Assembly (NCBI RefSeq): GCF_001189295.1
Contig: NZ_CP012159.1
Coordinates: 3,052,001 to 3,116,000 of the forward strand
Length of the DNA: 64,000 bases
Source of the DNA: Chondromyces crocatus
GTDB lineage: Bacteria > Myxococcota_A > Polyangia > Polyangiales > Polyangiaceae
Direction of reading: 5' to 3'
Each line of letters begins with the position of its first letter. Position 1 is the first letter of the stretch. A model generated the notes under the pieces. It had not been told where the DNA came from and did no database searches. It worked only from the letters and a program-made list of their open reading frames with translations. Shown here in pieces: positions 52,676-62,300 of the stretch. Both the position numbers and the translations under genes were made by a program.

Positions 52676-54127
52676 TCAGAGACGTTTCAGGTAGGCGACC
52701 AGATCCTTCTTCTGATTGGCAGTGAAGGCTTCGGGAGGGCCGATGTCGCCATCGGGATCCTGTTCTTTCTCGCCGGGCTGGGTGAAGGAGGGGAACTTCG
52801 AGAACAGGTGGTCGCTGTAGAGGTCGACCACCTCTTCGAGGGTCTCCGAGATGTTGTTGTGCCAGTAGGGGGCAGTCTTCGCGATGCCGCGCAAGGTCGG
52901 GATGTCGAATGCCTCGAAGTCGTACGGGTTTCCGGTGATCGCGGCGCGCCCCGGATCGGTGGTGAAGAGCTGCGGGAAGAAGTTCGGGCCCGAGATCGGG
53001 TTGCCGTCGTCGTCGACGGCGAATTCGAAGGGATTGTCGGGAGGGAGCGCCGGCGGGAGATCCGTGACGATCTCGGTGCGAGAAGCGTCCTTGTAGAACC
53101 GGAACCGGTAGCTGGGGAAGCTCACGTCTCTCGTGAAGCTCTGGTGCTCGGTCGCGCCGATCTGGACCAGAAAGTTCTCCATGGCCGAGCCGATGTTGAT
53201 GAACTCGTTCTCGGGTTCATGGGCGAGCACTGGCGTCGGGGGATCGGTGGCAGGGACCTGGTACAGGACGTTCCCGTCTGCCTTGAGGGCAGGGAACGCC
53301 AGTGCGTGAATCTCGCGGTCCTTGATCTTCGTCTTGCTGGCGCCGCCATGACAGGCCTCGCAGGTCTTCTCGTACAGTTCCTTGCCGCGCTGCTCCTGTG
53401 GAGACAGCGAGAGCGAGGCTTCGACGTCGCCGAGGTCGTCGAAGGCGACCCCGCTCGCGAGTTCGTCGGCGATCTTGCGGGCTCGGTCCGACGTGAAGAT
53501 GCTGCGCTCGAACGCCGCGATGCGAGCGAGATCGGTCTGGCTCACGGCGCCGCCTTCGCTGTGTCCGGTGATGGCCTCTTGCGCTTGCTCTTCGAGCGTC
53601 TCGACGCGTCCATCGAGCTGATAGGGGGCGGTTAGCGCGGCGTCGGCGATGGAGGGCACGGAGCGCCACACGAAGATCCTGCGATCGGCGGCGGTGATGA
53701 CGTTACCCACCTCGTCGAGCTGGTCCATGTTGTCGGGCAGCGTGATCCACACCCGCACGAGCCCCTTCTTGAGATGGTCGAAGGTCAAGGTTTCGGCCGT
53801 GGGGTCGTCGGCATCGATGGCCGCGAAGAGGGGATCGTTCGGGTTCGTTTCAAACCGTCGGACGACGTGCTCGGACGTCAGGGCAAAGTTGTCTTCTGGC
53901 ACATGGCAGGTGGCGCAGGAGCGGCCGTTGGTGCTCTGGAAGGCTTCGTTGAAGAGCGGCTCCACCGTGGTGGTCGGCTGGCTCGGTGCCGGGTCGGTGC
54001 CGCATGCGCTCACCGCGACGAGCATGGCGGTGCAGAGGGCCCCCCACAGGAAAGGGCTGCTGACGAGGTGCGGGTAGCACGCGCGTGCGAGGGGAGGGAG
54101 AGCACTGCGAGGAGGACGTTGGATCAT
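52676..54127 (-). CDS. Di-heme cytochrome c peroxidase-like lipoprotein (CcpA/MauG superfamily)
   Basis: 483 residues. A signal peptide ends in VSAC (Cys 42). Two heme-attachment motifs are present: CATCH (71-75) and CEACH (256-260). The superfamily segments RSVPSIADAALTAPYQLDGRVETLEEQAQEA, LARIAAFERSIFTSDRA and IPTLRGIAKTAPYWHNN support a bacterial cytochrome c peroxidase/MauG-like fold. Such periplasmic enzymes reduce peroxide or perform radical chemistry on partner proteins. Its place between two giant surface lipoproteins transcribed in the same direction may be meaningful (MauG relatives modify proteins; MopE-type surface proteins carry oxidised Trp), but this link is inference. Confidence 0.88.
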   Translation of the reverse strand: MIQRPPRSALPPLARACYPHLVSSPFLWGALCTAMLVAVSACGTDPAPSQPTTTVEPLFNEAFQSTNGRSCATCHVPEDNFALTSEHVVRRFETNPNDPLFAAIDADDPTAETLTFDHLKKGLVRVWITLPDNMDQLDEVGNVITAADRRIFVWRSVPSIADAALTAPYQLDGRVETLEEQAQEAITGHSEGGAVSQTDLARIAAFERSIFTSDRARKIADELASGVAFDDLGDVEASLSLSPQEQRGKELYEKTCEACHGGASKTKIKDREIHALAFPALKADGNVLYQVPATDPPTPVLAHEPENEFINIGSAMENFLVQIGATEHQSFTRDVSFPSYRFRFYKDASRTEIVTDLPPALPPDNPFEFAVDDDGNPISGPNFFPQLFTTDPGRAAITGNPYDFEAFDIPTLRGIAKTAPYWHNNISETLEEVVDLYSDHLFSKFPSFTQPGEKEQDPDGDIGPPEAFTANQKKDLVAYLKRL

Positions 54128-54441
54128 GGGGGCTCCGTCGGCTGGGGGAAGCAGGCGCCTCGGGGCACTCTCGCATCGGGCACGCTGCTCTTCGATTCGC
54201 TACCGACGAGGTGTCGCGCGCTTCCGACGAGCCGTGACGTGATGCGCATGAACCGTGAAGCAGAACGCGCGAGCCGCGCGCAGGAGGTGGAGTCACCGAG
54301 GATGTGCAGGAGGTGGAGTCACCGAGGAGGTGCAGGAGGGGGAATCACCGAGGAGGTGCAGGAGGGGAGTTGCGGTGGGCACGCCTCACCGGGTGATGGC
54401 GGGGATCCCCGGAGCCAGGCTGTCGCGAGGGTGGTGGGGGG
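54128..54441. other. Intergenic region between paralogue 2 and the cytochrome gene
   Basis: About 310 bases; apart from the 26-bp repeats at 54281-54378 nothing is recognised. It should hold the promoter of the di-heme cytochrome gene. Confidence 0.35.
54281..54378 (+). repeat. 26-bp tandem repeat, about 3.5 copies
   Basis: Unit CAGGAGGTGGAGTCACCGAG + GAGGTG starting at 54281, 54307 and 54333, with a partial fourth at 54359. Copies differ at one to three positions. Non-coding. Confidence 0.85.
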
Positions 54442-57400
54442 TCAGCGACGGCTGCGCTGAGGCTGCGCGGTGTCGCTGAGGGCGCGTCGACGCCGGGTGA
54501 TGAAGGCACTCAGGGCCGCGAACGACAGGGCGGCTGTGGGGGCAGAGAGAGGCGCTTTGCCGTGGAAGGAGCATCCACCGCCCTTGCTGCGATCGTCGCC
54601 ACCCGAGGTGCTGCTGCTGCCACCCTGACTGCTGCTGCCGCCTTCGCCGACGTTACCGCCTTCGCCGGCGTCACCACCAGCACCGGCGTTACCACCTTCA
54701 CCGGTGCTGCCGCCTCCACCGGTGCTGCCGCCTTCACCAGCGGCGAGGGTGGTGATACAGATGTCGTTCTCGCAGGTGCCGTCCTCGGGGCAGGTCGCCG
54801 AGGTGGTGCAGGGGATCCAGCCGATCCGGCGGTTCAGGATGCGCTCGGCGCCGTGGGGGGCTCCGGCGTCGAAGCGGGAGTAGGCGACGACGGCCTCGAC
54901 GGGACCCGTGCTGAGGGCCGGGGGGCCTTCGATGCCGGGCTGGTCGGCGAGGACGAAGGTCGGAGAGGCGGTGCCGGCGCTGTCGACGATGGTGGCGTGG
55001 AGGTCGATGGCCAAGGGGTCGGTGAGCGAGGTGCGGTGCCGAAAGGCGACGAGGCAGTGGCCGTCTTTGCAGGTGGTGGCGGGATGGGTGCCGGTGGGGC
55101 CGTTGGTCCAGAACACGGGGTTGTTGGAGCGGAGATGGGTGGCAGGGGAGAGGACGATGCCTTGCGGGTCGAGGACGTCGCCCATCGGGGTGACGCGCGC
55201 GGCGTGCACGGAGCCGTCGCCATGGTCGCCGACGAAGTTGAGCAGGTTCTCCCAGACGACGAGGTACTGCGCGCCGTCGAAGCCGAGGGTGGCTCGGTGG
55301 GTGATGGCGCCGGGAGGGGAGATGGGGAAGCCGGTGGGGTCGAGGTTCTGGCCCTGGGCGGTGAGGCGGGCGCCGGAGAGGGGGCCGCTCCGCCCGAGGT
55401 CGAGCCAGACGAGGAGGTAACCGTCGCCGTCGGAGGCGAGGGCAGGGCGGAGGCCGAACATGTTGCCGGGGTGAGAGGTGAGGTCGAGGAGGGGGCCATG
55501 GGTGCCGTCCTGCGCGATGAGCACGCCCTGTACGCCGTCGAAGCCGTCGGCGACCAGGAGGGCGCCGTTGCCGTTGGAGGCGAGGCCGAAGGGCTCCTGG
55601 TCGTACGAGGCGAGGGGGAGGCGGATCGGGGTGGGGTCGAGGCGCTGGCCAGAAGGGCTGATGCGGGCGTACTCGGCGTCGTAGACGATGTCGCTGGGGC
55701 CGCCGAGGTACGAGGGAAAGCTCCACCAGGCGACGAGGGTGTTCGCGCCATCGAAGACGGCACGCGGGGCGAACTGGAAGCCGATGCCGGTGGCGATCTC
55801 GATGCCGGTGGGGTCGAGGAGGGTGCCGTCGGGGGAGACGCGGGCAGCGAGGATGTCGGTGCCGCGCTCGTTGATGACGTAGGCGCGATCGTCGGCCCAG
55901 ACGACGAGGTGGTTCACGCCATCGAAGGCGATGGCGGGCTGGGTCTGGCCATTTCCGCTGGTGGCGAGGAGGAGGCTCGGGGTGTCGAGGACGCTGCCGT
56001 CGTTCGCGAGGCGGGTGCCGCGAATGCCGGTGCCGCCCGTCCAGTCGAAGGTGCTCTGGTCGGTCCAGACGACGAAGGCGCCCGCGCCGTTGGAAGCGAT
56101 GGCGCTGTCGATGGCGGCGTCGATGAGGAGCACGCCGTCGGGATCGAGGACCGCTCCAGAGGGGCTGATGCGGGTGGTGTAGAGGGTCTGTGCGAACTCC
56201 TCGAAGGCGCCGCGGGTGAAGGTGAGGACGGTGTTCTGGCCGTCGAACGCGGCCTCGGGGGAGGCGTAGAAATGGTCGAGCGCCGGTTCGTCGGCGACGA
56301 GGATGCCCGCGGGGTCGAGGACTGCGCCCTGGGGGGTGACGCGGGTGGCTTCGAGGCGGTTGTAGTAGTGCTGGTGCGCGGAGTCTTTCCAGGCGACGAC
56401 GTAGCTCGTGCCGTCGAAGGCGACGGTGGGGGTGCGCTGGCCGGCAGGGCCCGGGTTCGGGGGGCCGATGGTGAAGGGAGGGACGTCGAGGAGCGTGCCC
56501 GAGGGATCGACGCGGACGCCGTGGATGCGTCGATCGCTGGCTTGCCAGACGACGAGGGTGTTCGCGCCGTTCGACGCGAGGGCAGGGCGGGCGTCGATGC
56601 CGTCGTAGACAGGGAGTCCTGCATCGAGGAGGGTGAGGCCGAGGACGGCACCCGTGGGGCTCACGCGCGCGAGGTGGGTGCCGCCGCCGAGCCACGTGAC
56701 GAGGAAGCTCGTGCCGTCGAAGGTGGCAGCAGGATTCCTGGTGGCGTCGGTGGCAGCGGCGATGGTGAAGCCCTGCGGATCGAGGAGGCCGTCGGTCGGG
56801 CTGACGAGGGCGCCGCGGAGGGCCTCCGGGCTCAGGGCTCTGTGGACGACGAGGTAGTTCTGGCCGTCGAAGGCAACGGTGGGTGAGCTGCCAGGGCCGA
56901 GGTAGATGCCGACGGGATCACGGACGGTGCCGTCGGCCGTGACGCGGGTGGCGAAGGTGCTCTCGACGGGGGTGCGGGTATCGGTCCAGGCGACGAGGTA
57001 GCCCGCGCCGTCGAAGGCGAGGGCCGGGTGGCTCTGGGCGCCGGAGGCCTGGCCGAGGAGGGGCTGGTCGAGGCCATCTTCGGGGGAGAGGATGGGGTCG
57101 AGGACGGCAGGGTAGGCCGAGGCGGCGAGGACGTCGGCAGGGACGCGCAGCTCGAGGGCAGAGGCTTCGGGGAGGGCGTGGACGGTGATGGGGGTGGTGG
57201 TGCCGCGGGCGTCGATCCAGGTGGCGAGGCCGACGCGGACGCCGAGGCCGGTGGCGTCGTCGCGGTAGTGGTGGCCGAGGGAGGTCTGGCCAGCGTAGCG
57301 CTGGCCGCCGACGCGGAGGCGGACGGTGAGATCGCCCTGGCCTTCGGGAGGGCTTGCGAAGGCGTAGCTGAGGGAGAGGCCTTCGTCGGTGTTGTGGAGG

Positions 57401-57963
57401 TGTTCGATGGCGAAAGGGCCGCGCGGGATGGCGAGGTGGCCATCGCGCTCGATGCGAGGGGCGTCGGCGCCAAGGAAGGCGCGGTCGCCAAGGAAGGCGT
57501 GGTCGCCACGGAGGGCGCGGTCGCCACGGGCGAGGTGGGTGGTGGCAAGGGTGAGGGGAGCGCCGATCTCGGGCGGTTCATGGGCCGTGACCGCGCGGGA
57601 GACGGGGAGGCGTGAGGTCGTCACATGAACGTCGGTCGTGCGATGCGCTCTCTGGCGCGCATGAAGGACCGGGACGATCTCGACACCCGAGGAGGTGACG
57701 CGAGCACGGTAGGCGTCACCGCCGCCCGTGAAGTCGTGGCCTTCGGGTCGGAAGGCGAGGCGAACCGTGCGCATGACGGTGCCGAGGTCGAGCGGCGTGC
57801 CGAGGTGCACGGCCGAGGGTGCGCTGTCGTCCGTCGCCAGATTTCCTGGTGGCGCTGTGGTGTCGGGCTCGGTGCAGGCGGCGAGGATGGAGGGGAGGAG
57901 CGCGGTGAGGAATGCGTTGCGAAAGACGAGGTGTCGCTCTGTCTCGGAATGGGGGTTCGTCAT
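54442..57963 (-). CDS. Giant propeller-repeat lipoprotein with MYXO-CTERM-like tail (paralogue 2)
   Basis: 1,173 residues from ATG 57963; GTG 57969 two codons earlier is less likely because the paralogues also start M-T-(N/T)-P. The signal peptide ends in ILAAC. The same opening domain ([29 protein letters not shown]) and ~50-residue repeats as paralogue 1 are present, with near-identical stretches such as [16 protein letters not shown]. The Cys module is [21 protein letters not shown]. The stalk is short (about seven G-E-G-G-S/N-type units) and the tail is GGGCSFHGKAPLSA, a hydrophobic helix and ITRRRRAL. It is followed on the strand by the cytochrome gene after ~310 bp. Confidence 0.85.
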   Translation of the reverse strand: MTNPHSETERHLVFRNAFLTALLPSILAACTEPDTTAPPGNLATDDSAPSAVHLGTPLDLGTVMRTVRLAFRPEGHDFTGGGDAYRARVTSSGVEIVPVLHARQRAHRTTDVHVTTSRLPVSRAVTAHEPPEIGAPLTLATTHLARGDRALRGDHAFLGDRAFLGADAPRIERDGHLAIPRGPFAIEHLHNTDEGLSLSYAFASPPEGQGDLTVRLRVGGQRYAGQTSLGHHYRDDATGLGVRVGLATWIDARGTTTPITVHALPEASALELRVPADVLAASAYPAVLDPILSPEDGLDQPLLGQASGAQSHPALAFDGAGYLVAWTDTRTPVESTFATRVTADGTVRDPVGIYLGPGSSPTVAFDGQNYLVVHRALSPEALRGALVSPTDGLLDPQGFTIAAATDATRNPAATFDGTSFLVTWLGGGTHLARVSPTGAVLGLTLLDAGLPVYDGIDARPALASNGANTLVVWQASDRRIHGVRVDPSGTLLDVPPFTIGPPNPGPAGQRTPTVAFDGTSYVVAWKDSAHQHYYNRLEATRVTPQGAVLDPAGILVADEPALDHFYASPEAAFDGQNTVLTFTRGAFEEFAQTLYTTRISPSGAVLDPDGVLLIDAAIDSAIASNGAGAFVVWTDQSTFDWTGGTGIRGTRLANDGSVLDTPSLLLATSGNGQTQPAIAFDGVNHLVVWADDRAYVINERGTDILAARVSPDGTLLDPTGIEIATGIGFQFAPRAVFDGANTLVAWWSFPSYLGGPSDIVYDAEYARISPSGQRLDPTPIRLPLASYDQEPFGLASNGNGALLVADGFDGVQGVLIAQDGTHGPLLDLTSHPGNMFGLRPALASDGDGYLLVWLDLGRSGPLSGARLTAQGQNLDPTGFPISPPGAITHRATLGFDGAQYLVVWENLLNFVGDHGDGSVHAARVTPMGDVLDPQGIVLSPATHLRSNNPVFWTNGPTGTHPATTCKDGHCLVAFRHRTSLTDPLAIDLHATIVDSAGTASPTFVLADQPGIEGPPALSTGPVEAVVAYSRFDAGAPHGAERILNRRIGWIPCTTSATCPEDGTCENDICITTLAAGEGGSTGGGGSTGEGGNAGAGGDAGEGGNVGEGGSSSQGGSSSTSGGDDRSKGGGCSFHGKAPLSAPTAALSFAALSAFITRRRRALSDTAQPQRSRR

Positions 57964-58421
57964 TGCCACACATTATCTGGAAATGGCGATTGCGCGTACG
58001 TTGTTGGGCCTGGACCTCTGCATGACGCAGAGGGCGCGCGTCGTGCAAGGTCCAAGGTGCACAGGGGGTGAGCGACCCAGAGAGACGTGGTGGGATGCTT
58101 GCGGTGCGATTGGATGGGTCAATGCTGCTGTGCTGTGCAAGTGGCCCAGGGCAATACCTTGTGCACATGCTGCTCAGCTGAATGCGATGGTTCAGCGGTC
58201 ACCTCGCGTTCCAGTCGAGCTGCGTGCTTCGAGGGTCGAGCTGGGGGGGGCTGGTGGGGCGAGCTGGGGGTGCTTCTGGGGCGAGCTGGGGATGCTGCTG
58301 GGCCGAGCCGTGTCGGCGACGCGATTGGCTCTGCGAGGGAGCGGCACGCCCCGGCTCGACATGGATTTCGAGCGCGTGCCGCCGGGCGCTGTCGTCGGAT
58401 ATGCGAGAGGCGCTGGGCGTT
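57964..58421. other. Intergenic region with G-rich tandem motif
   Basis: About 460 bases between paralogue 2 and the small secreted protein gene. Contains the G-run cluster at 58243-58291 and otherwise no recognisable gene. Confidence 0.4.
58243..58291 (+). other. Potential G-quadruplex sequence
   Basis: Five runs of G on the plus strand (8, 4, 5, 4 and 4 G) separated by loops of 5, 6, 7 and 6 bases, within loosely repeated GGGGCGAGCTGGGG(G/A)TGCT units. This satisfies the common G4 pattern with four-G tracts. Folding is predicted only. Confidence 0.6.
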
Positions 58422-59021
58422 TCAGTCGCAGACACCCTGCACGTGGATGATCTGGCAGCCTGCCTGCTTGAATTCGGCAATTCGTTTGAGAATGCTGGGG
58501 AGACGGTCTCGGGTGGCTCGCTGGTGAACGATCTCGATCTGGGTCGTGGCTGCGGCGACGCGGGGATCGATCTGCTCGATCCAGACCTCATCGCGACGGT
58601 AAGTTCCGATCGAGCGCCCGTCGACACCAAAGGTGTGCAAGCCGGAGATTCCGACGACTGCGCCTTGGTCATTCTTGAGGACGACGAAGACACCCCCGGT
58701 AAATCCGGTGAGACGGACGCGGTTGGAGGTGACCGTTCGCGCGTAGAGCTGACCGGCATGCTCCCCGCTGCGCTGCAACGTGACGTCGGTGAGCATGGTG
58801 CGTGCGCCCGAGTCCGTGATTTTCGACTCCAGATGCGCCTGAAGCGGGTGTAGCTCCGCAGCCTCGACGGTTTCGGCTGCAGCGGTGCTGGACCATCCCG
58901 TCATGCAGAGCCCTGTTCCCATCGCCATGGCGACCATGATCGCAGGAAACCTGCGTGACAGACGCCTGGGCTGGCTGCGGAGGGTGTTGTCGGGGGCACC
59001 TGGATCGCGGCTCATGCGCAT
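58422..59021 (-). CDS. Small secreted protein of unknown function
   Basis: 199 residues from ATG 59021, which has AAGGAG 6 nt upstream. A positively charged N-terminus (RRLSRRF) precedes a hydrophobic stretch AIMVAMAMGTGLCMTGW and a probable cleavage site after STAAAE. The mature domain has beta-strands (TMLTDVTLQRSG, QLYARTVTSNRVRLTGFTGG, VFVVLKNDQGAVVGISGLHTFGVDG) and two Cys near the C-terminus (AGCQIIHVQGVC) likely forming a disulphide. I do not recognise the family. Its place between giant paralogues 2 and 3 on the same strand suggests a shared surface context. Confidence 0.75.
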   Translation of the reverse strand: MRMSRDPGAPDNTLRSQPRRLSRRFPAIMVAMAMGTGLCMTGWSSTAAAETVEAAELHPLQAHLESKITDSGARTMLTDVTLQRSGEHAGQLYARTVTSNRVRLTGFTGGVFVVLKNDQGAVVGISGLHTFGVDGRSIGTYRRDEVWIEQIDPRVAAATTQIEIVHQRATRDRLPSILKRIAEFKQAGCQIIHVQGVCD

Positions 59022-59309
59022 GATGGCTCCTTGGGTTGAAAGCGTTCTCTTGCGTCGTTCACGATGACGCTGCTGGTCCCGACCGTTGCCTTTGTGGGAC
59101 CAGCAGGACACCGGGCCTTCGAGGCGAGAGGACGGTGCGCTTCGCGGATGCGAGCTGGGATCTGTCTAAGGTTTGCTCGGGAACATCGCAAGGCCCTCCC
59201 CCGGATGCACTCTCGAGGCGAAGCGAGAACGTGGGCACCTCCTGGCTGAATGAGACGGTGGCTGCCGCGGCAGCGAGGCGGATGTCGGCGTTGCCGAGAT
59301 GAACGCGGA

Positions 59310-62300
59310 TCAGGGGATGGGGGTCATGTCTGCCGCGCGTGGCGACGTGATGGAGCGGCGGCGTCGCGCGACGAGAAGCCCGAGCGCGGCGAAGGACAGG
59401 AGAGCTCCGCCGGAAGAGCGAGATGCGCGGCCGTCGATGCGGCATCCGCAGCCTGCATCGTTTCCAGGGGTCTCCGTGCTGCCACCTTTACCAGCGCCAC
59501 CACCTTCACCAGCGCTTCCGCCTTGGCCCGTGCTGCCGCCCTGACCCGTGCTTCCGCCTTGGCCCATGCTGCCACTTTGGCCGGAGCTGCCGCCCTGACC
59601 CATGCTTCCGCCTAGGCCCATGCTGCCGCCCTGACCCGTGCTTCCGCCTAGGCCCATGCTGCCGCCTTGACCCATGCTGCCGCCCTGACCCGTGCTTCCG
59701 CCTTGGCCCATGCTGCCGCCTTGGCCAGCACTGCCGCCTTGGCCAGCACTGCCGCCTTGGCCAGCACTGCCGCCTTGGCCAGTACTGCCGCCTTGGCCAG
59801 CACTGCCACCTTGGCCAGCACTGCCACCCTGGCCCCCGCTGCCGCCTTGGCCAGTCGCTACAGGGGAGACGCAGACGCCTTCGTCGCAGAGGCCGTCGGC
59901 GGGGCAAGTGTCCGAGGTGACGCAGGGAATCCAGCCAATCCTGCGGGTCAGGATGCGCTCGGCGCTGTGGGGAGCGTGGGCATCGAAGCGGGAGTAGGCG
60001 ACGACGGCCTCGACGGGGCCAGCGCAGAGGGCAGGGGGACCTTCGACGCCAGGCTGGTCGGCGAGGACGAAGCTCGGTGAGACGGTGCCCGAACTGTCGA
60101 CGATTGCGGCGTGGAGGTCGATGGCCAAGGGATCGGTGGTCGACGTGCGATGCCGCCAGGCGACGAGGCAACGTCCTGGGATGCAGGTGGTCGCAGGGTG
60201 GGTGCCGGACGTGAGGTTGGTCCAGAGGAGGGGTGTGTCGGCACGGAGGTGGGTGGCGGGCGAGATGACGAAGCCTTGGGGAGCGAGGACGCCGCCCTGC
60301 GGGGTGATGCGTGCGGCGTGCACGGAGCCGTCGCCGTTGTCGCCGACATCGCTGTAGTTGAGGAGATTTTCCCAGACGACGAGGTAGTTCGTGCCGTCGA
60401 AGCCGATGTCCATCGTGTGGGCGATGGCGCCTTGCGGGGTGATGGGGAAGCCGGCAGGGTCGAGGTTCAGGCCCTGGGCGGTGATGCGCGCGCCGCGGAG
60501 TGGGCCTTTCCTGCTGTTGCTGCGCCACACCAGAAGGTAGCCATTGCCGTCGGAGGCCACCTTCGGCCAGAGGCCGTACCAGCTATCCGGGTAGTAGACG
60601 AGGGAGAGGGGCTGCCCGTGGGTGCCGTCCTGCGCAATGTGGACGCCCTGCACGCCGTCGAATTCGTCAATGACGAGGAGGGTGCCGTTCCCGTTGGAGG
60701 CCGCGCCGACGATCTTGTCGTTGAAGCTCAGGATCGGGACCGTGACCGGGGTGGGGTGGAGAAGCTGGCCTGTGGCGTCGACGCGGTTGTACTGCAGCTC
60801 GAAGACGAGGTCGCCAGGTCCGCCGATGGGATAGGGGGTGCTCCACCAGGCGACGAGGGTGTTCGCGCCGTCGAAGATCGCGCGCGGGGAGAGCTGAAAG
60901 CCAGGGCCGGTGGCGATGGGGATGCCGGTGGGATCGAGGAGCTCACCTTCGGGCGTGACGCGGGCGCCGAAGACGTCGATGCCGCGGCCGCTGGTGTCAT
61001 AGGCGCGGTCGTCGCCCCAGACGACGAGGTAGTGGGTCCCGTCGAAGGCCACCGAGGGCTTGAACTGGCCGTTGCTGCCGGTGGCGAGGAGGAGGTTCGG
61101 GGTGTCGACGACGGTGCCGTCGCTCGCGATCCGTGTGCCGCGGATGCCGGTGCCGCCGAGCATGTCGTAGGTGGTGACGTCGGTCCACACGGCGAAGACG
61201 CCAGCGCCGTTGCCGACGATGGCGCTCTGGCTGGTGTGGTCGGCGAAGAGAACACCCTGGGGGTCGAGGACGGTGCCCGAGGCAGCGAGGCGCGCGCGGC
61301 GGAGGGACGCCCAGGGGTGTCCGTGCTCGCCGTGGGTCCAGGTGAGCACGGTGTTCTGGCCGTCGAAGGCGGCTCGCAGGTGAGCTTGGTACATGGCGGG
61401 GTCCGGTTCCTCGGCCACGACGATGGCAGCGGGATCGAGGACAGTGCCCTGGGGCGTGACGCGGGCGGCTTCGATGCGGTACTGGGAGTACTCCTGCAGG
61501 GAGTCTTGCCAGGCGACGACGAAGTTCTGGCCGTCGAAGGTGGCGGTCGGTCTGCGCTGCCCCAGGGAGCTTGCCGTCGGGGGGCCGATGAGGAAGGGGG
61601 TGGCGTCGAGCTTGGTGCCGGTGGGGCTGACGCGGACGCCCCGGATGCGGTGGTCCTGGGTTTGCCACACGAGGAGGCTGTTCGTGCCGTCGGAGGTGAG
61701 CGCCGGGCGAGGGTCGTGGCCGGTGTTGGGTGTGAAGGCGCTGTCGATGACGATGCCCGTGGGGTCGAGGACGGTGCCGCTGGGACTGACGCGCGCGAGG
61801 TGGGCGCCGATGGCGAGCCAGGCGACGACGAAGTTCTGGCCGTCGAAGGTGAGGACCGGGTTTCTGGTGGACGAGTTGGTGGCGACGATGGGGAAGCCAC
61901 CGGGATCGAGGATGCCGCTCACGGGGCTCACCCGGGTGCCACGGAAGGTCTGCGTGAGCGTGGCGTTCTGGACGACGAGGTAGTTCACGCCGTCGAAGGC
62001 GACGCTCGGGGCGAGGCCCGGGCCGAGGTCGATGCCGTGGGGATCGAGCACGTGACCATCGAGGCTGACGCGGGTGGCAAAGATGCTCTCGATGGGGGTG
62101 CGGGTGTCGCTCCAGGCGACGAGGTAGCCATTGCCGTCGAAGGCGACGGCGGGGTCGCGCTGGGCGCCCGAGGCCTGGCCGAGGAGGGGCTGGTCGAGGC
62201 CGGATTCGGGGGAGAGGATGGGGTCGAGGACGGCGGGGTAGGCCGAGGCGGCGAGGACGTCGGCAGGGACGCGGAGTTCGAGGGCAGAGGCTCCGGGGAG

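Noticed and set aside
59261-59274. Palindrome GCTGCCGCGGCAGC as a terminator of paralogue 3
   Set aside because: No loop and no T-tract; a self-complementary 14-mer is not rare at this GC content.
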